Assembly (NCBI RefSeq): GCF_007859635.1
Contig: NZ_CP042306.1
Coordinates: forward strand, 1,302,001 to 1,366,000
Origin: Sphingomonas panacisoli
Lineage (GTDB): Bacteria; Pseudomonadota; Alphaproteobacteria; Sphingomonadales; Sphingomonadaceae
Reading direction: 5' to 3'
Length of the DNA stretch: 64,000 nucleotides
This document shows, piece by piece, positions 49,431 through 58,042 of this stretch (its first letter is position 1; every line of letters begins with the position of its first letter). The translations under genes were made by a program, and so were the position numbers. Below the pieces are notes generated by a model. The model was not told the DNA's origin, made no database searches, and saw only the letters and a list, made by a program, of their open reading frames with translations.

Positions 49431-49505
49431 TCGCTTCCCCGGCGAAGGCCGGCGTCCAACAACGAGCCGGTCGCAACTGGGCCCCGGCCTTCGCCGGGGA
49501 GGCGC
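49431..49505. repeat. REP-like palindrome pair (CCCCGGCGAAGGCCGG type)
   Basis: CCCCGGCGAAGGCCGG and CCCCGGCCTTCGCCGGGG, same family as 19642-19725. Lies in the divergent rimO/DOMON gap and ends three bases before the DOMON gene GTG. Confidence 0.8.
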
Positions 49506-49508
49506 CAA

Positions 49509-50060
49509 GTGGCCGACTATTCGCTGATCCCGCATCCCGACGCGCCGCCAGAGGGTGTTACAGCCGTGTCGGTTCGACTCGATCCCGTGAATGGACGGCA
49601 AAGCGAATATTTCGTCGAATTCCGCATCGCCCATGACGGCTCGCTGTTATTGCCCCCAATGCTCGAACCGGCACGCGCCGACGAATTGTGGAAGACGACC
49701 TGCTGCGAAGTGTTCGTCATGCCTGACGGCGGCAGCGACTATATCGAGTTCAACTTATCTCCGTCGTTCCGCTGGGCCGCTTACGGTTTCGATGGCTATC
49801 GTTCCGGTATGCACAATGTGGACCTCGCCTTCGATCCGGAGATCGAGATCACGCCTGACACGCCGGGTTGGTTCTGGCTTGCCGCCGAATTGGACCTGTC
49901 CTCGCTCGCGTCGCTCAACGCAAAGATGAATCTGACCGCGGTCATCGAGGAAACCGATGGCACCAAGTCGTTCTGGGCGTTGGCACACGCGATCGAAGTT
50001 CCGGATTTCCACAATGCGGATTGCTTTACCGCCAGCCTCCCGGCACCTGCGGCCTCATGA
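49509..50060 (+). CDS. DOMON-like domain protein
   Basis: 183-residue beta-sandwich protein. ELWKTTCCEVFVMPDGGSDYIEFNLSPSFRWAAYGFDGYRSGM and PGWFWLAAELDL fit the DOMON/carbohydrate-binding-like fold. No signal peptide. Start is GTG 49509 (VADYSLIPHPDAPP), directly after a REP element, so there is no normal ribosome-binding site; the longer open frame translates the REP. Overlaps namZ by four bases, and the pair recurs in sphingomonads. Confidence 0.8.
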   Translation: MADYSLIPHPDAPPEGVTAVSVRLDPVNGRQSEYFVEFRIAHDGSLLLPPMLEPARADELWKTTCCEVFVMPDGGSDYIEFNLSPSFRWAAYGFDGYRSGMHNVDLAFDPEIEITPDTPGWFWLAAELDLSSLASLNAKMNLTAVIEETDGTKSFWALAHAIEVPDFHNADCFTASLPAPAAS

Positions 50061-51253
50061 AATTCGGTATCGACCGGCTCCTCGCCGAGCCTGACCTGCG
50101 CAAGCCCCTTGAGCACAAGCGCGTTGCGTTGCTCGCGCATCCGGCGTCGGTCACCGCCGACCTGACGCACTCGCTCGACGCGCTGGTCGCGGCGGGGCTC
50201 AATGTGTCGGCGATGTTCGGGCCGCAGCACGGCGTGCGCGGCGATCTCCAGGACAATATGATGGAGTCGCCGGATTATACCGATCCGACTTACAACATCC
50301 CGGTGTTCAGCCTGTACGGCGAGGTGCGGCGGCCGAGCGGGCAGTCGATGGGGACGTTCGACACGATCCTGATCGATCTGCAGGACGTCGGGTGCCGGAT
50401 CTACACCTTCGTGACGACCTTGCTCTACGTGCTCGAGGCCGCGGCGGAGCATGGCAAGTCGGTATGGGTGCTCGACCGCCCCAATCCGGCGGGGCGGCCG
50501 GTCGAGGGGCTGACCTTGCTGCCGGGCTGGGAAAGCTTCGTCGGCGCGGGGCCGATGCCGATGCGGCATGGCATGACGCTGGGCGAGATGGGCCATTGGT
50601 TCATCGATCATTTCAAGCTCGACGTCGAGTATCGCGTGATCGCGATGGAAGGCTGGGCGCCCGACGCCGCGCCCGGCTATGGCTGGCCGCCCGACCGCGT
50701 ATGGATCAACCCGAGCCCCAACGCCGCGAACGTCAACATGGCGCGCGCGTACGCCGGCACCGTAATGCTCGAAGGCTCGACCCTGAGCGAAGGCCGCGGC
50801 ACGACCCGCCCGCTCGAATTGTTCGGGGCGCCGGATATCGATGCCAAGGCAGTGATCGCCGAGATGCACCGGATCGCGCCGCAATGGCTGAACGGCTGCA
50901 CGCTGCGCGACATCTGGTTTCAGCCAACGTTTCACAAGCATGCGGGACAACTCTGCCACGGCGTGTTCATCCACGCTGAGGGCGGAGCGTACGACCACGA
51001 AGCGTTCCAGCCGTGGCGGCTCCAGGCGTTGGGGTTCAAGGCGATCCGTTCGCTCAATCCGGACTACGACCTGTGGCGCGATTTTCCCTATGAATACGAA
51101 TTTGATAAGCTCGCGATTGACGTTATCAACGGTGGGCCGGCCCTCCGTGCCTGGGTAGACGATATGGCCGCGCTGCCGGACGACCTGGACGCGCCGACCC
51201 GGGACGACGAATTGGCCTGGGAGCAGGAGCGCCGACCGCACCTGCTGTATTGA
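50057..51253 (+). CDS. namZ: DUF1343 / NamZ-type exo-beta-N-acetylmuramidase
   Basis: 398 residues matching DUF1343 (GH171), whose characterised member NamZ cleaves terminal MurNAc from peptidoglycan fragments. Visible: FGIDRLLAE, VALLAHPASVT, MFGPQHGVRGDLQDN, DLQDVGCRIYTFV, DRPNPAGRPVEG, EGSTLSEGRGTTRPLE. No signal peptide, so a cytoplasmic muropeptide-recycling role is more likely than secretion. Coupled to the DOMON-like gene. Confidence 0.88.
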   Translation: MKFGIDRLLAEPDLRKPLEHKRVALLAHPASVTADLTHSLDALVAAGLNVSAMFGPQHGVRGDLQDNMMESPDYTDPTYNIPVFSLYGEVRRPSGQSMGTFDTILIDLQDVGCRIYTFVTTLLYVLEAAAEHGKSVWVLDRPNPAGRPVEGLTLLPGWESFVGAGPMPMRHGMTLGEMGHWFIDHFKLDVEYRVIAMEGWAPDAAPGYGWPPDRVWINPSPNAANVNMARAYAGTVMLEGSTLSEGRGTTRPLELFGAPDIDAKAVIAEMHRIAPQWLNGCTLRDIWFQPTFHKHAGQLCHGVFIHAEGGAYDHEAFQPWRLQALGFKAIRSLNPDYDLWRDFPYEYEFDKLAIDVINGGPALRAWVDDMAALPDDLDAPTRDDELAWEQERRPHLLY

Positions 51254-51267
51254 TAGAGGGGACTAAC

Positions 51268-52182
51268 ATGCGCCTGCTCCTGTCCGTGTTGCTGTTGGTT
51301 CCTGGTCTCGCGGTCGCACAGGATGCGAAGCCGCAAGATGACATCGTCGTTCGGGCTCAGCGCGAAAAGGCGCGCAAGGAAGCCGCCACCTTCGTCACCA
51401 ACATTTCAAGGTCCACCGACGGTCAACTCGCTCGATATCATCAACCGGTCTGCGTCGCCGTGATCGGCGGCCTGCCACCAGAGCATGTCGCGATCGTCGA
51501 AGCGCGCATCAGGGAAGTCGCTGCGGCAGCCGGCATTGCGATCGCCAAGAAGACGCCGTGCACGGCCAATTTCATCGTCGCGATCGCGGTCAACGGCAGC
51601 GATCTGGTCAAGGATATGGCGAAGGCTCGTCCCGACTGGCTCACCGGCCTGAGCTCGAGCGATATCAAGGTGCTGACCACGCCCGGTCCCGCGCGCGCCT
51701 GGAGCATCACGTCGCTGCGCAACGAGAGCGGCGAAATGCTCAGTTCGCCGCGAATGTCGGACGCGTTCACCAGCATTTTGCCCCAGGGGCGATCCGCTCT
51801 CGAGAACGGTGGTACGACACGTTCGCAGGCCGAAATCGACGCGCCGTCGCTCCGGGTGCAGTCCAGTTCGATCGTGGCGCGTCCGAATCGGCAGGACATT
51901 GAGGCGTCGTTCGTCGTGATCGACAGGCCGGCGATCGTCGGTCTGTCGTTGCGCCAGATCGCCGATTACGCCGCGATGCGCGGGCTGGGGCATACCCGAC
52001 CGCCGGCGCCGGGTGGCCCGATCGAGACGATCCTGACGGTACTCGACGGAGCGGGGACACCACCGCGGGCGCTGACGGACTCCGATGCCGCTTACCTCAA
52101 AGCGCTCTATTCGACCGACGGGCGACGCGCGGCCGTGACCGAGCGGAACGCGATCGCGCGGCGGATTGCCGACGGGAAATAG
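51268..52182 (+). CDS. Exported protein of unknown function
   Basis: 304 residues, signal peptide MRLLLSVLLLVPGLAVAQ. The core has PVCVAVIGGLPPEHVAIVEARIREVAAAAGI and a Cys pair (Cys in PVCVAV, Cys in TPCTANF), then FVVIDRPAIVGLSLRQIADYAAMRGL near the C-terminus. It resembles uncharacterised exported sphingomonad proteins. The ATG 51268 has AGAGGGGA upstream; the TTG at 51250 is less likely. Confidence 0.78.
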   Translation: MRLLLSVLLLVPGLAVAQDAKPQDDIVVRAQREKARKEAATFVTNISRSTDGQLARYHQPVCVAVIGGLPPEHVAIVEARIREVAAAAGIAIAKKTPCTANFIVAIAVNGSDLVKDMAKARPDWLTGLSSSDIKVLTTPGPARAWSITSLRNESGEMLSSPRMSDAFTSILPQGRSALENGGTTRSQAEIDAPSLRVQSSSIVARPNRQDIEASFVVIDRPAIVGLSLRQIADYAAMRGLGHTRPPAPGGPIETILTVLDGAGTPPRALTDSDAAYLKALYSTDGRRAAVTERNAIARRIADGK

Positions 52183-52307
52183 GCAAAATCCGAATCAAAC
52201 CAACGCTTTGCCGCGTGAGTCTGTCGGTTAGTCCCAAAGCGGGTGCATTTCCCGCTGCGATTGACATGAATTAGCCATCGGGAATCGCAAGGGCGGGGAC
52301 AGCCCCA

Positions 52308-52451
52308 ATGGAATCGGATATTCGTTTTTACGCGCGTCGTCTGGCGCAGGAGCAGGTCGCCGCGCGCACCGCGTTGACCGTCGAGGCGCGCGAGCGCCGG
52401 CTTGCCTTGGCTGCCAAGTTCGAAGCGAAACTCGCGCAACTCTGCGCCTGA
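52308..52451 (+). CDS. 47-residue charged helical small protein
   Basis: MESDIRFYARRLAQEQVAAR..., strongly helical, Arg/Ala/Glu rich and amphipathic, ending in FEAKLAQLCA. GGCGGGGA lies upstream of the ATG, and a TTGACA element stands at 52261-52266. Codon use follows the local GC-rich pattern. Stops three bases before the convergent VWA gene end. Unrecognised function. Confidence 0.6.
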   Translation: MESDIRFYARRLAQEQVAARTALTVEARERRLALAAKFEAKLAQLCA

Positions 52452-52454
52452 CCC

Positions 52455-53634
52455 TTATCGCTTGCGCGTCAGTTCGCGCATCGCGTCGTCCAGTCCCGCC
52501 AAGGTCAGCGGGTACATGCGGTCATTCATCAGTTCGCGCATTATCTTGATCGACTGCGAATAGCCCCATTGCTCTTCCTTGATCGGGTTTAGCCAGATCG
52601 CGGCGGGGTAGGTCGTCGTCAGCCGGTGCATCCACACCGCGCCCGATTCCTCGTTGAAATGCTCCACCGACCCGCCGGGGTGGGTGATCTCATAGGGGCT
52701 CATCGATCCGTCGCCGACGATCACCAACTTATAATCGTGCCCGAACTTGTGGAGTACGTCCCACATCGGCGTGCGTTCGGCGAAGCGGCGGCGATTGTCC
52801 TTCCACACGCCCTCGTACGGGCAATTGTGGAAATAGAAGAATTCGAGGTTCTTGAACTCGCTGGTCGCCGCCGAGAAGAGTTCCTCGCAGAGCTTGACCC
52901 ACGGGTCCATCGACCCGCCCACATCCAAAAATAGCAGCAGCTTGACCGCATTGTGCCGTTCGGGCCGCATATGGATGTCGAGCCAGCCCTGGCGCGCGGT
53001 ACCCTCGATCGTCGCGTCGAGATCGAGCTCGTCGGCCGACCCTTCGCGCGCGAGATCGACGCAAGCGGCGGAGCGCGATCTTGATGTTGCGCGTGCCGAG
53101 CTCGCGCGTGCTGTCGAGATTCTTGAACTCGCGCTGGTCCCAGACCTTGATCGCCTTGCCGTGCTTCGATTCGCCGCCGATCTGCACGCCTTCGGGATTG
53201 TAGCCGTCATTGCCGTAGGGCGACGTGCCGCCGGTGCCGATCCACTTGTTGCCGCCCTGGTGGCGCTTTTCCTGTTCTTCGAGCCGCTTCTTGAGCGTCT
53301 CCATGATCTCGTCCCACGAACCGAGCGACTTGATCGCCTCCATCTCCTCGGGGGTCAGGTATTTTTCCGCGACCGACTTGAGCCAGTCGGCGGGAATGTC
53401 GGCGGGCGCGGTGCCGAACGTCGTCGCGATGCCGCGAAATACCTTGGCGAAGACCTGGTCGAAGCGATCGAGCAGCCCCTCGTCCTTCACGTACACCGCG
53501 CGCGACAGGTAGTAGAAATCCTCCGGCGTGCGGCTGATGACATCCTTGTCGAGCGCCTCGAGCAGGATGAGATGCTCTTTCAGGCTAGCCGGGATGCCGG
53601 CGGCGCGGAGTTCGTCGAGGAAGTTGAAGAACAT
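52455..53634 (-). pseudogene. VWA domain protein, CoxE-like, with one-base frameshift
   Basis: N-terminal part (53634 down to about 53055): MFFNFLDELRAAGIPASLKEHL..., typical of VWA/CoxE-like proteins. C-terminal part in another frame: LDLDATIEGTARQGWLDIH, NAVKLLLFLDVGGSMD (MIDAS-like DxGxS), ending DAMRELTRKR. Removing one base near 53053 (CGATCTCGCG to CGATTCGCG in the coding strand) joins LRRLR-RFAREGSADELDLDATIEG as the family has it. Probably a sequence error or a recent mutation. Works with MoxR ATPases in known systems; the MoxR gene is three genes upstream. Confidence 0.82.
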
Positions 53635-53645
53635 CGCGAGGCCCT

Positions 53646-53667
53646 AAGTTGACACGAAGTTTACACT
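53646..53667. repeat. Tandem 11-mer AAGTTGACACG/AAGTTTACACT, locus 2
   Basis: Second locus of the repeat at 27519-27540, here 12 bases before the start codon of the VWA gene, in its promoter region. The following bases (AAGCGCGATCGTTTG) are also similar to locus 1 (AGCGACGATGTTTTG). The gap 53668-53757 shows nothing else. Confidence 0.55.
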
Positions 53668-53757
53668 AAGCGCGATCGTTTGCGACCCCATGGCGGCCCG
53701 TCAAAGTTGGCCGATGACCGCCTATGGCAGATTAGGTCGCTGTAGGAAAATGCCGCG

Positions 53758-54495
53758 TCACGCCGGTTTGGTCGCAGCGAAACGCCAGCCGAGTACGCCC
53801 CACAGCAGAATCGGCAAGCTCATCCGGATATCGACCGCGCCGAGCGTTTTCAGCTGTGCGGCATAAGCGCGGGCGTGGCGGATGTCGTAGATCAGGATCT
53901 GCCCGCCCGGCCGGGTCACGCGCCATGCCTCGGCGATCGCGGTGGTGCGGCCGGCGGCATCGGGGATGTTGTGGATCGCGGTCATCGAGGCGACGACGTC
54001 GAAGCTCGCGTCGGGATAGGGAAGGGCGCGGGCGTCGCCGGTATCGACCGTCAGCCGATCCGCGACGCCCGCCGCGACGGCGTTGGCGTGAATCGCCGCG
54101 GGACTGTTGCCGGCGAGATCGACCTCCTGCCACAGATCGATCCCGGTGACGTAGCCGTGGGGTGCGCGCCGGGCCGCGGCGATCGCGACCAACCCGCGGC
54201 CACACCCGATATCGAGCACCGCCTCATCGCCGCGCCAGGCATGCTGATCGAGCAAAGATTTGAGGACCTGCGGCTTGAGCCAGCGACTCGACACCACCAT
54301 CCACGCGGCCATCGCCACCAGCACCCAGCCGGTCGCGACCAACGTCGGCCGCAGCGCCAATACCCAGGCCGGTAGCTGGCGAAACCACAGCCCGCCCGTA
54401 CCGGTCGTCCAGGCGCCAAGCAGGATGGCGCCGCCGATGATCGCGAGGTTGCGCACCACGGTCGGCGCGTCCTGTCCGTAATTTTCCTGGGCCAT
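53758..54495 (-). CDS. Class I SAM-dependent methyltransferase with N-terminal membrane helices
   Basis: 245 residues. Two N-terminal hydrophobic helices (NLAIIGGAILLGAWTTG and LVATGWVLVAMAAWMVV) precede a Rossmann methyltransferase domain with motif I VLDIGCGRGLVAIAA, acidic GIDLW, DTGDARALPYPDASFDVV and post-I regions. Substrate unknown. ATG 54495 has GGGAG five bases upstream. Lies between the VWA and CHAP genes on the same strand. Confidence 0.88.
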   Translation of the reverse strand: MAQENYGQDAPTVVRNLAIIGGAILLGAWTTGTGGLWFRQLPAWVLALRPTLVATGWVLVAMAAWMVVSSRWLKPQVLKSLLDQHAWRGDEAVLDIGCGRGLVAIAAARRAPHGYVTGIDLWQEVDLAGNSPAAIHANAVAAGVADRLTVDTGDARALPYPDASFDVVASMTAIHNIPDAAGRTTAIAEAWRVTRPGGQILIYDIRHARAYAAQLKTLGAVDIRMSLPILLWGVLGWRFAATKPA

Positions 54496-54533
54496 GACCA
54501 CTCCCGCGCCGCTTTTAGCGCGGGATGCGACGA

Positions 54534-55085
54534 TCAGCGATAGGCGTCGATCAACGCGCCGACATAGTCAGGTTGCTTGCCCGTCAGTTCGCGCGCCGCC
54601 TTGGTCTTGCGATCGGGATAGATGAAGCCGTTGACGCGATAGGTGGTGCTGCCGAGGCCGTCGCTGTCGCGATACCAGACGCGCACTTCGCTCCAATCGT
54701 TATCGTCGCTGACATCGTAGACGGTGACGTCCTGCTCGGCATGGCCGCGCTCGCCGTTCTGCCGCGACCAGTTGGCGTGGGTCAGCATCAACACGCGGCC
54801 ATCGACGATCCGGCTGACGACCGCGACATGGCCGAGCGGCAGGCGCGATTGCTTGGCGAACGCCATGACTGCGCCGACCTTGGGCGTGTCACCGCGTTGA
54901 TAGCGGCCCTCGGCCTGGTCCCACCATGTCCAGGCGTCGCCGAAAATCTGAATACCGGAGGCGGCGCGGGCGAACGGTACGCACTGGCCGACATAGTCGA
55001 GCAGCGACTCGGCCTGCGCCGGCAGGCTCATCGCCCCGGCCAGCATCGCCGCGATCGCGCCGCAAAAGATCGTCCCGCCCCGCAT
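54534..55085 (-). CDS. Exported CHAP-domain cell-wall hydrolase
   Basis: 183 residues, signal peptide MRGGTIFCGAIAAMLAGAMSLPAQA. The CHAP amidase/peptidase fold is shown by the nucleophile in YVGQCVPFAR, GDAWTWWDQA, VGAVMAFAK and the histidine in LGHVAVVSRI, followed by LTHANW. Likely cuts peptidoglycan peptides. A CtrA-type near-box lies 27 bases upstream, which would suit cell-cycle control of a wall hydrolase. Confidence 0.88.
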   Translation of the reverse strand: MRGGTIFCGAIAAMLAGAMSLPAQAESLLDYVGQCVPFARAASGIQIFGDAWTWWDQAEGRYQRGDTPKVGAVMAFAKQSRLPLGHVAVVSRIVDGRVLMLTHANWSRQNGERGHAEQDVTVYDVSDDNDWSEVRVWYRDSDGLGSTTYRVNGFIYPDRKTKAARELTGKQPDYVGALIDAYR

Positions 55086-55111
55086 GACCCGCCGAGCCTA
55101 AGGCGGCGTGG

Positions 55112-55126
55112 TTAACGAAAGGTTTA
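55112..55126. promoter_or_regulatory. CtrA-type box, one mismatch (TTAA-N7-TTTA)
   Basis: On the minus strand TAAA-N7-TTAA, 27 bases upstream of the CHAP hydrolase start. One mismatch to TTAA-N7-TTAA. Confidence 0.35.
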
Positions 55127-55158
55127 TTTGCGCGGCGACTTGCCGCCGATGCCCTGGA

Positions 55159-56016
55159 TCAGCGCGGGCCGCTCTGCTGACGCTTCGCCATGAAGGCGAG
55201 GCGTTCGAACAGCATCACGTCCTGCTCGTTCTTGAGCAGCGCACCGTGGAGCGGCGGGATCGCCTTTGTCGGGTCGCGGTTCTGGAGGACGTCGAGCGGC
55301 ATGTCCTCATGGAGGAGCAGCTTCAGCCAGTCGAGCAACTCGCTAGTCGACGGCTTCTTTTTCAGGCCCGGCACGTCGCGGACGTCGTAGAAGATGTCCA
55401 TCGCCTTGCTGACCAGGATCTTCTGAATGCCAGGAAAGTGAACGTCGACAATGGCTTGCATCGTGTCCCTGTCGGGAAACTTGATGTAGTGGAAGAAACA
55501 GCGGCGCAGGAACGCGTCGGGCAATTCCTTCTCGTTGTTCGAGGTGATGACGACGATCGGCCGCTCGGCGGCGCGGACGGTCTCCTTGGTCTCGTAGACA
55601 TGGAATTCCATGCGATCGAGTTCCTGGAGCAAGTCGTTGGGGAACTCGATATCCGCCTTGTCGATCTCGTCGATCAGCAGGACGGGGACCTGCGGCGCGG
55701 TGAACGCCTCCCAGAGCTTACCCTTACGAATATAGTTCGAGATATCGTGGACGCGCTCGTCGCCGAGCTGGCCGTCGCGGAGGCGCGCGACGGCGTCATA
55801 CTCGTACAGGCCCTGCTGCGCCTTGGTGGTCGACTTGACGTTCCATTCGATCAGCGGCGCGTTTACCGCCTTGGCGATTTCGTAGGCCAGCACGGTCTTG
55901 CCGGTGCCGGGTTCGCCCTTGACCAGTAGCGGCCGGCGCAACGTCACCGCGGCGTTGACGGCGACTTTCAGGTCGTCGGTCGCGACATAGCTCTCGGTGC
56001 CGGCGAAGCGAATCAT
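55159..56016 (-). CDS. MoxR-family AAA+ ATPase
   Basis: 285 residues: Walker A GEPGTGKT, Walker B VPVLLIDEIDKAD, sensor 1 VITSNN, arginine finger region LRRCFF. MoxR ATPases with VWA partners remodel or mature protein and metal complexes. Its expected VWA partner is at 52455-53634, with a methyltransferase and a CHAP hydrolase between. ATG 56016; all four genes are on the same strand. Confidence 0.93.
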   Translation of the reverse strand: MIRFAGTESYVATDDLKVAVNAAVTLRRPLLVKGEPGTGKTVLAYEIAKAVNAPLIEWNVKSTTKAQQGLYEYDAVARLRDGQLGDERVHDISNYIRKGKLWEAFTAPQVPVLLIDEIDKADIEFPNDLLQELDRMEFHVYETKETVRAAERPIVVITSNNEKELPDAFLRRCFFHYIKFPDRDTMQAIVDVHFPGIQKILVSKAMDIFYDVRDVPGLKKKPSTSELLDWLKLLLHEDMPLDVLQNRDPTKAIPPLHGALLKNEQDVMLFERLAFMAKRQQSGPR

Positions 56017-56121
56017 GCTTGTTCCTCGACTTTTTCGAATGTCGGGTTTGGGTAGGGCAGCGCGTGTGGCGGGCGCAAGTGCAACTTGCTACAGAGGTTT
56101 GAGGGCTAGAGGAGCGATATC

Positions 56122-57252
56122 ATGCGCATTGTCCTAAGGATGCTGGCGGTTCTGTTGGCGGCGACGTTCTCCCAACCCTCCGCGGCGCAACGCGCCGGCA
56201 CGCTGATCGCCGCCGAGCCGGTGGTAAGCGCGCCGCCGACGATGAAGGCGTGGCGCGTCCGCTACTGGACGACCGACGAGCGCAACCGGCCGATCGAGGT
56301 CAGCGGCATGGTAATCGCGCCCAACGCCCCGGCCAGCGCGGGGCCGCGCCGCGTCATCGCCTGGACCCACGGCTTGATCGGGATCGCGTCGCGCTGCGCG
56401 CCGTCGATCGGCGACGGCAACTTCACCGTCATCCCCGCGCTGAACGATGCGATCGCACGCGGCTATGTCGTGGTCGCGCCCGATTATCCGGGCCTGGGGT
56501 CGGACGGCGTACATCCGGTGCTGGTGGGCGTCAGCGAAGGACGATCCGTGCTCGACGGCGTGCGCGCGGCGCGGGGTATACCCGACGCCGCGGCGGGCAC
56601 GCGGTTTGCGCTGTTCGGCGAATCGCAGGGCGGCCATGCGGCGCTGTGGACCGGGCAGATCTGGCAACGTTATGCGCCGGATCTTCAACTGGTCGGGATC
56701 GCCGCCGTCGTGCCGCCGACCGACCTGCCGCGCAATTTCAAGGAGGGCAGCAACGCGCAGGTGCGGGCCTTGCTGACGTCCTATGCCGCCGCGAGTTGGT
56801 CGCGGTATTACGGCGCGCCGATGACGACCTTCGGAAAGAAATCGACCCAGAACGTGATGCTGCGCCTGGCAGACAACAATTGCGTTCAGGCGAATACCAA
56901 GCCGAAACTAGGCACGATTTTGGGTATCCTGACGGTGCAGCGTGCGATCCGAAATCTCGATATCAGCACCAAGGCGCCGTGGGGCAAGCTGATGCGCGAC
57001 AACAACCCGTCGGCGGCGGCGATCGCGGTCCCGGCGTTCATCGCGACGGGGACCGGCGACGTGATCGTCGCGCCCGCGGTGGTGCGTGACTTCGCAATGC
57101 GTGCTTGCGCGCTCGGCAAGTCGATCCGATTCCTATCGGTCAAGGGCGGCGAGCACGCCACCGTCGCGCGGACCGAGGCGACGACGTTCCTGGACTGGAT
57201 CGATGCGCGGTTCGCCGGGGAGCGACCGCGGACCAACTGCGGGTCGTTCTAG
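56122..57252 (+). CDS. Exported alpha/beta hydrolase, secretory-lipase family
   Basis: 376 residues, signal peptide MRIVLRMLAVLLAATFSQPSAAQ. VIAWTHGLIGIASRCAPS holds the oxyanion turn, VVVAPDYPGLGSDG precedes, and GESQGGHAALW carries the nucleophile elbow G-x-S-x-G. The Asp and His are probably in TGTGDVIV and GGEHATV. This matches the LIP (secretory lipase) group of esterases; substrate unknown. RBS GAGGAG before ATG 56122. Confidence 0.88.
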   Translation: MRIVLRMLAVLLAATFSQPSAAQRAGTLIAAEPVVSAPPTMKAWRVRYWTTDERNRPIEVSGMVIAPNAPASAGPRRVIAWTHGLIGIASRCAPSIGDGNFTVIPALNDAIARGYVVVAPDYPGLGSDGVHPVLVGVSEGRSVLDGVRAARGIPDAAAGTRFALFGESQGGHAALWTGQIWQRYAPDLQLVGIAAVVPPTDLPRNFKEGSNAQVRALLTSYAAASWSRYYGAPMTTFGKKSTQNVMLRLADNNCVQANTKPKLGTILGILTVQRAIRNLDISTKAPWGKLMRDNNPSAAAIAVPAFIATGTGDVIVAPAVVRDFAMRACALGKSIRFLSVKGGEHATVARTEATTFLDWIDARFAGERPRTNCGSF

Positions 57253-57259
57253 CCCCGGC

Positions 57260-57925
57260 TCAGTGCCGGTCGCGGGCCGACTTGCGCGCTTCGGCCAGGT
57301 CCCACAGCGCGCGGTGCTGGGCGAGCAATTGCTGCGCGCCGAAGCTCATCGCCCGCTCCACCGACGCTTCGGTGGCGAGCGTGGCGGCCAAGGTCGCGGT
57401 GTCGGCCTCGATCGGCAGCACCGGGACGGGCGGCGTCAGGCCGGCGCGGTTGGCGGCGGCGTTGAGCACGTGACGAATGGCGTTCCAGTCGAGGATCAGC
57501 GCGATCGCCGCGCCCACCGCACAGCCGGCGCGGTCGGACTGGGCGAGCATGTCGAGCGCATGGATCTGGTGCGTGACCGCGGCTTCGGATTCGGCCTGGC
57601 CAGGGGTCGAGGGGATGGGGCCGGCGGCGGCGGTCAGCCGCGCGAGCAACGCACGCTCCTCGGCAAAAGCGCTCGCTGCTTCCTCGAGCCACGATTCGGC
57701 GGCGAGGCTGGGGCCATGCGTCAGCGCATGATCGATCACGCCTGGGTGCCGTCCGTGCAGCGCGCACAGCAGATGGATCGCATCCGCCAAGTCGCGAGTC
57801 GATGCCGACCGCGCGCTCATCGCCTGGACGAAGGGGTGACGCGCGCTGCCATCGGCGTCGGCCAGCGCGGCAAGGACGCTCCAACTGCCGCTTTGGCGAT
57901 CGAACGGGACGGTTTCGATTGGCAT
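57260..57925 (-). CDS. Hypothetical helical protein
   Basis: 221 residues from ATG 57925 (MPIETVPFDRQSGSWSVLAAL). Alanine-rich, all-helical, no membrane helix or signal peptide: ARHPFVQAMSARSASTRDLADAIHLLCALHGRHPGVIDHAL... I do not recognise a characterised family; the pattern recurs in sphingomonads. Convergent with the lipase, seven bases apart. Confidence 0.7.
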   Translation of the reverse strand: MPIETVPFDRQSGSWSVLAALADADGSARHPFVQAMSARSASTRDLADAIHLLCALHGRHPGVIDHALTHGPSLAAESWLEEAASAFAEERALLARLTAAAGPIPSTPGQAESEAAVTHQIHALDMLAQSDRAGCAVGAAIALILDWNAIRHVLNAAANRAGLTPPVPVLPIEADTATLAATLATEASVERAMSFGAQQLLAQHRALWDLAEARKSARDRH

Positions 57926-57997
57926 AATTCCCCAAACACCCAATGAGTTCACAGCAGTCTGGGGCAGAGGAATATACCGAAGCGCGTAAAGACCCGG

Positions 57998-58012
57998 TTT
58001 ATGCGGGCTTAA
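57998..58012. promoter_or_regulatory. CtrA-type box, one mismatch (TTTA-N7-TTAA)
   Basis: TTTA, seven bases, TTAA, 73 bases upstream of the 57260-57925 gene in the gap after the Phd-like gene. Confidence 0.3.
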
Positions 58013-58042
58013 GCATGTCGCAACGGGTCGTGCCAGGATGGG

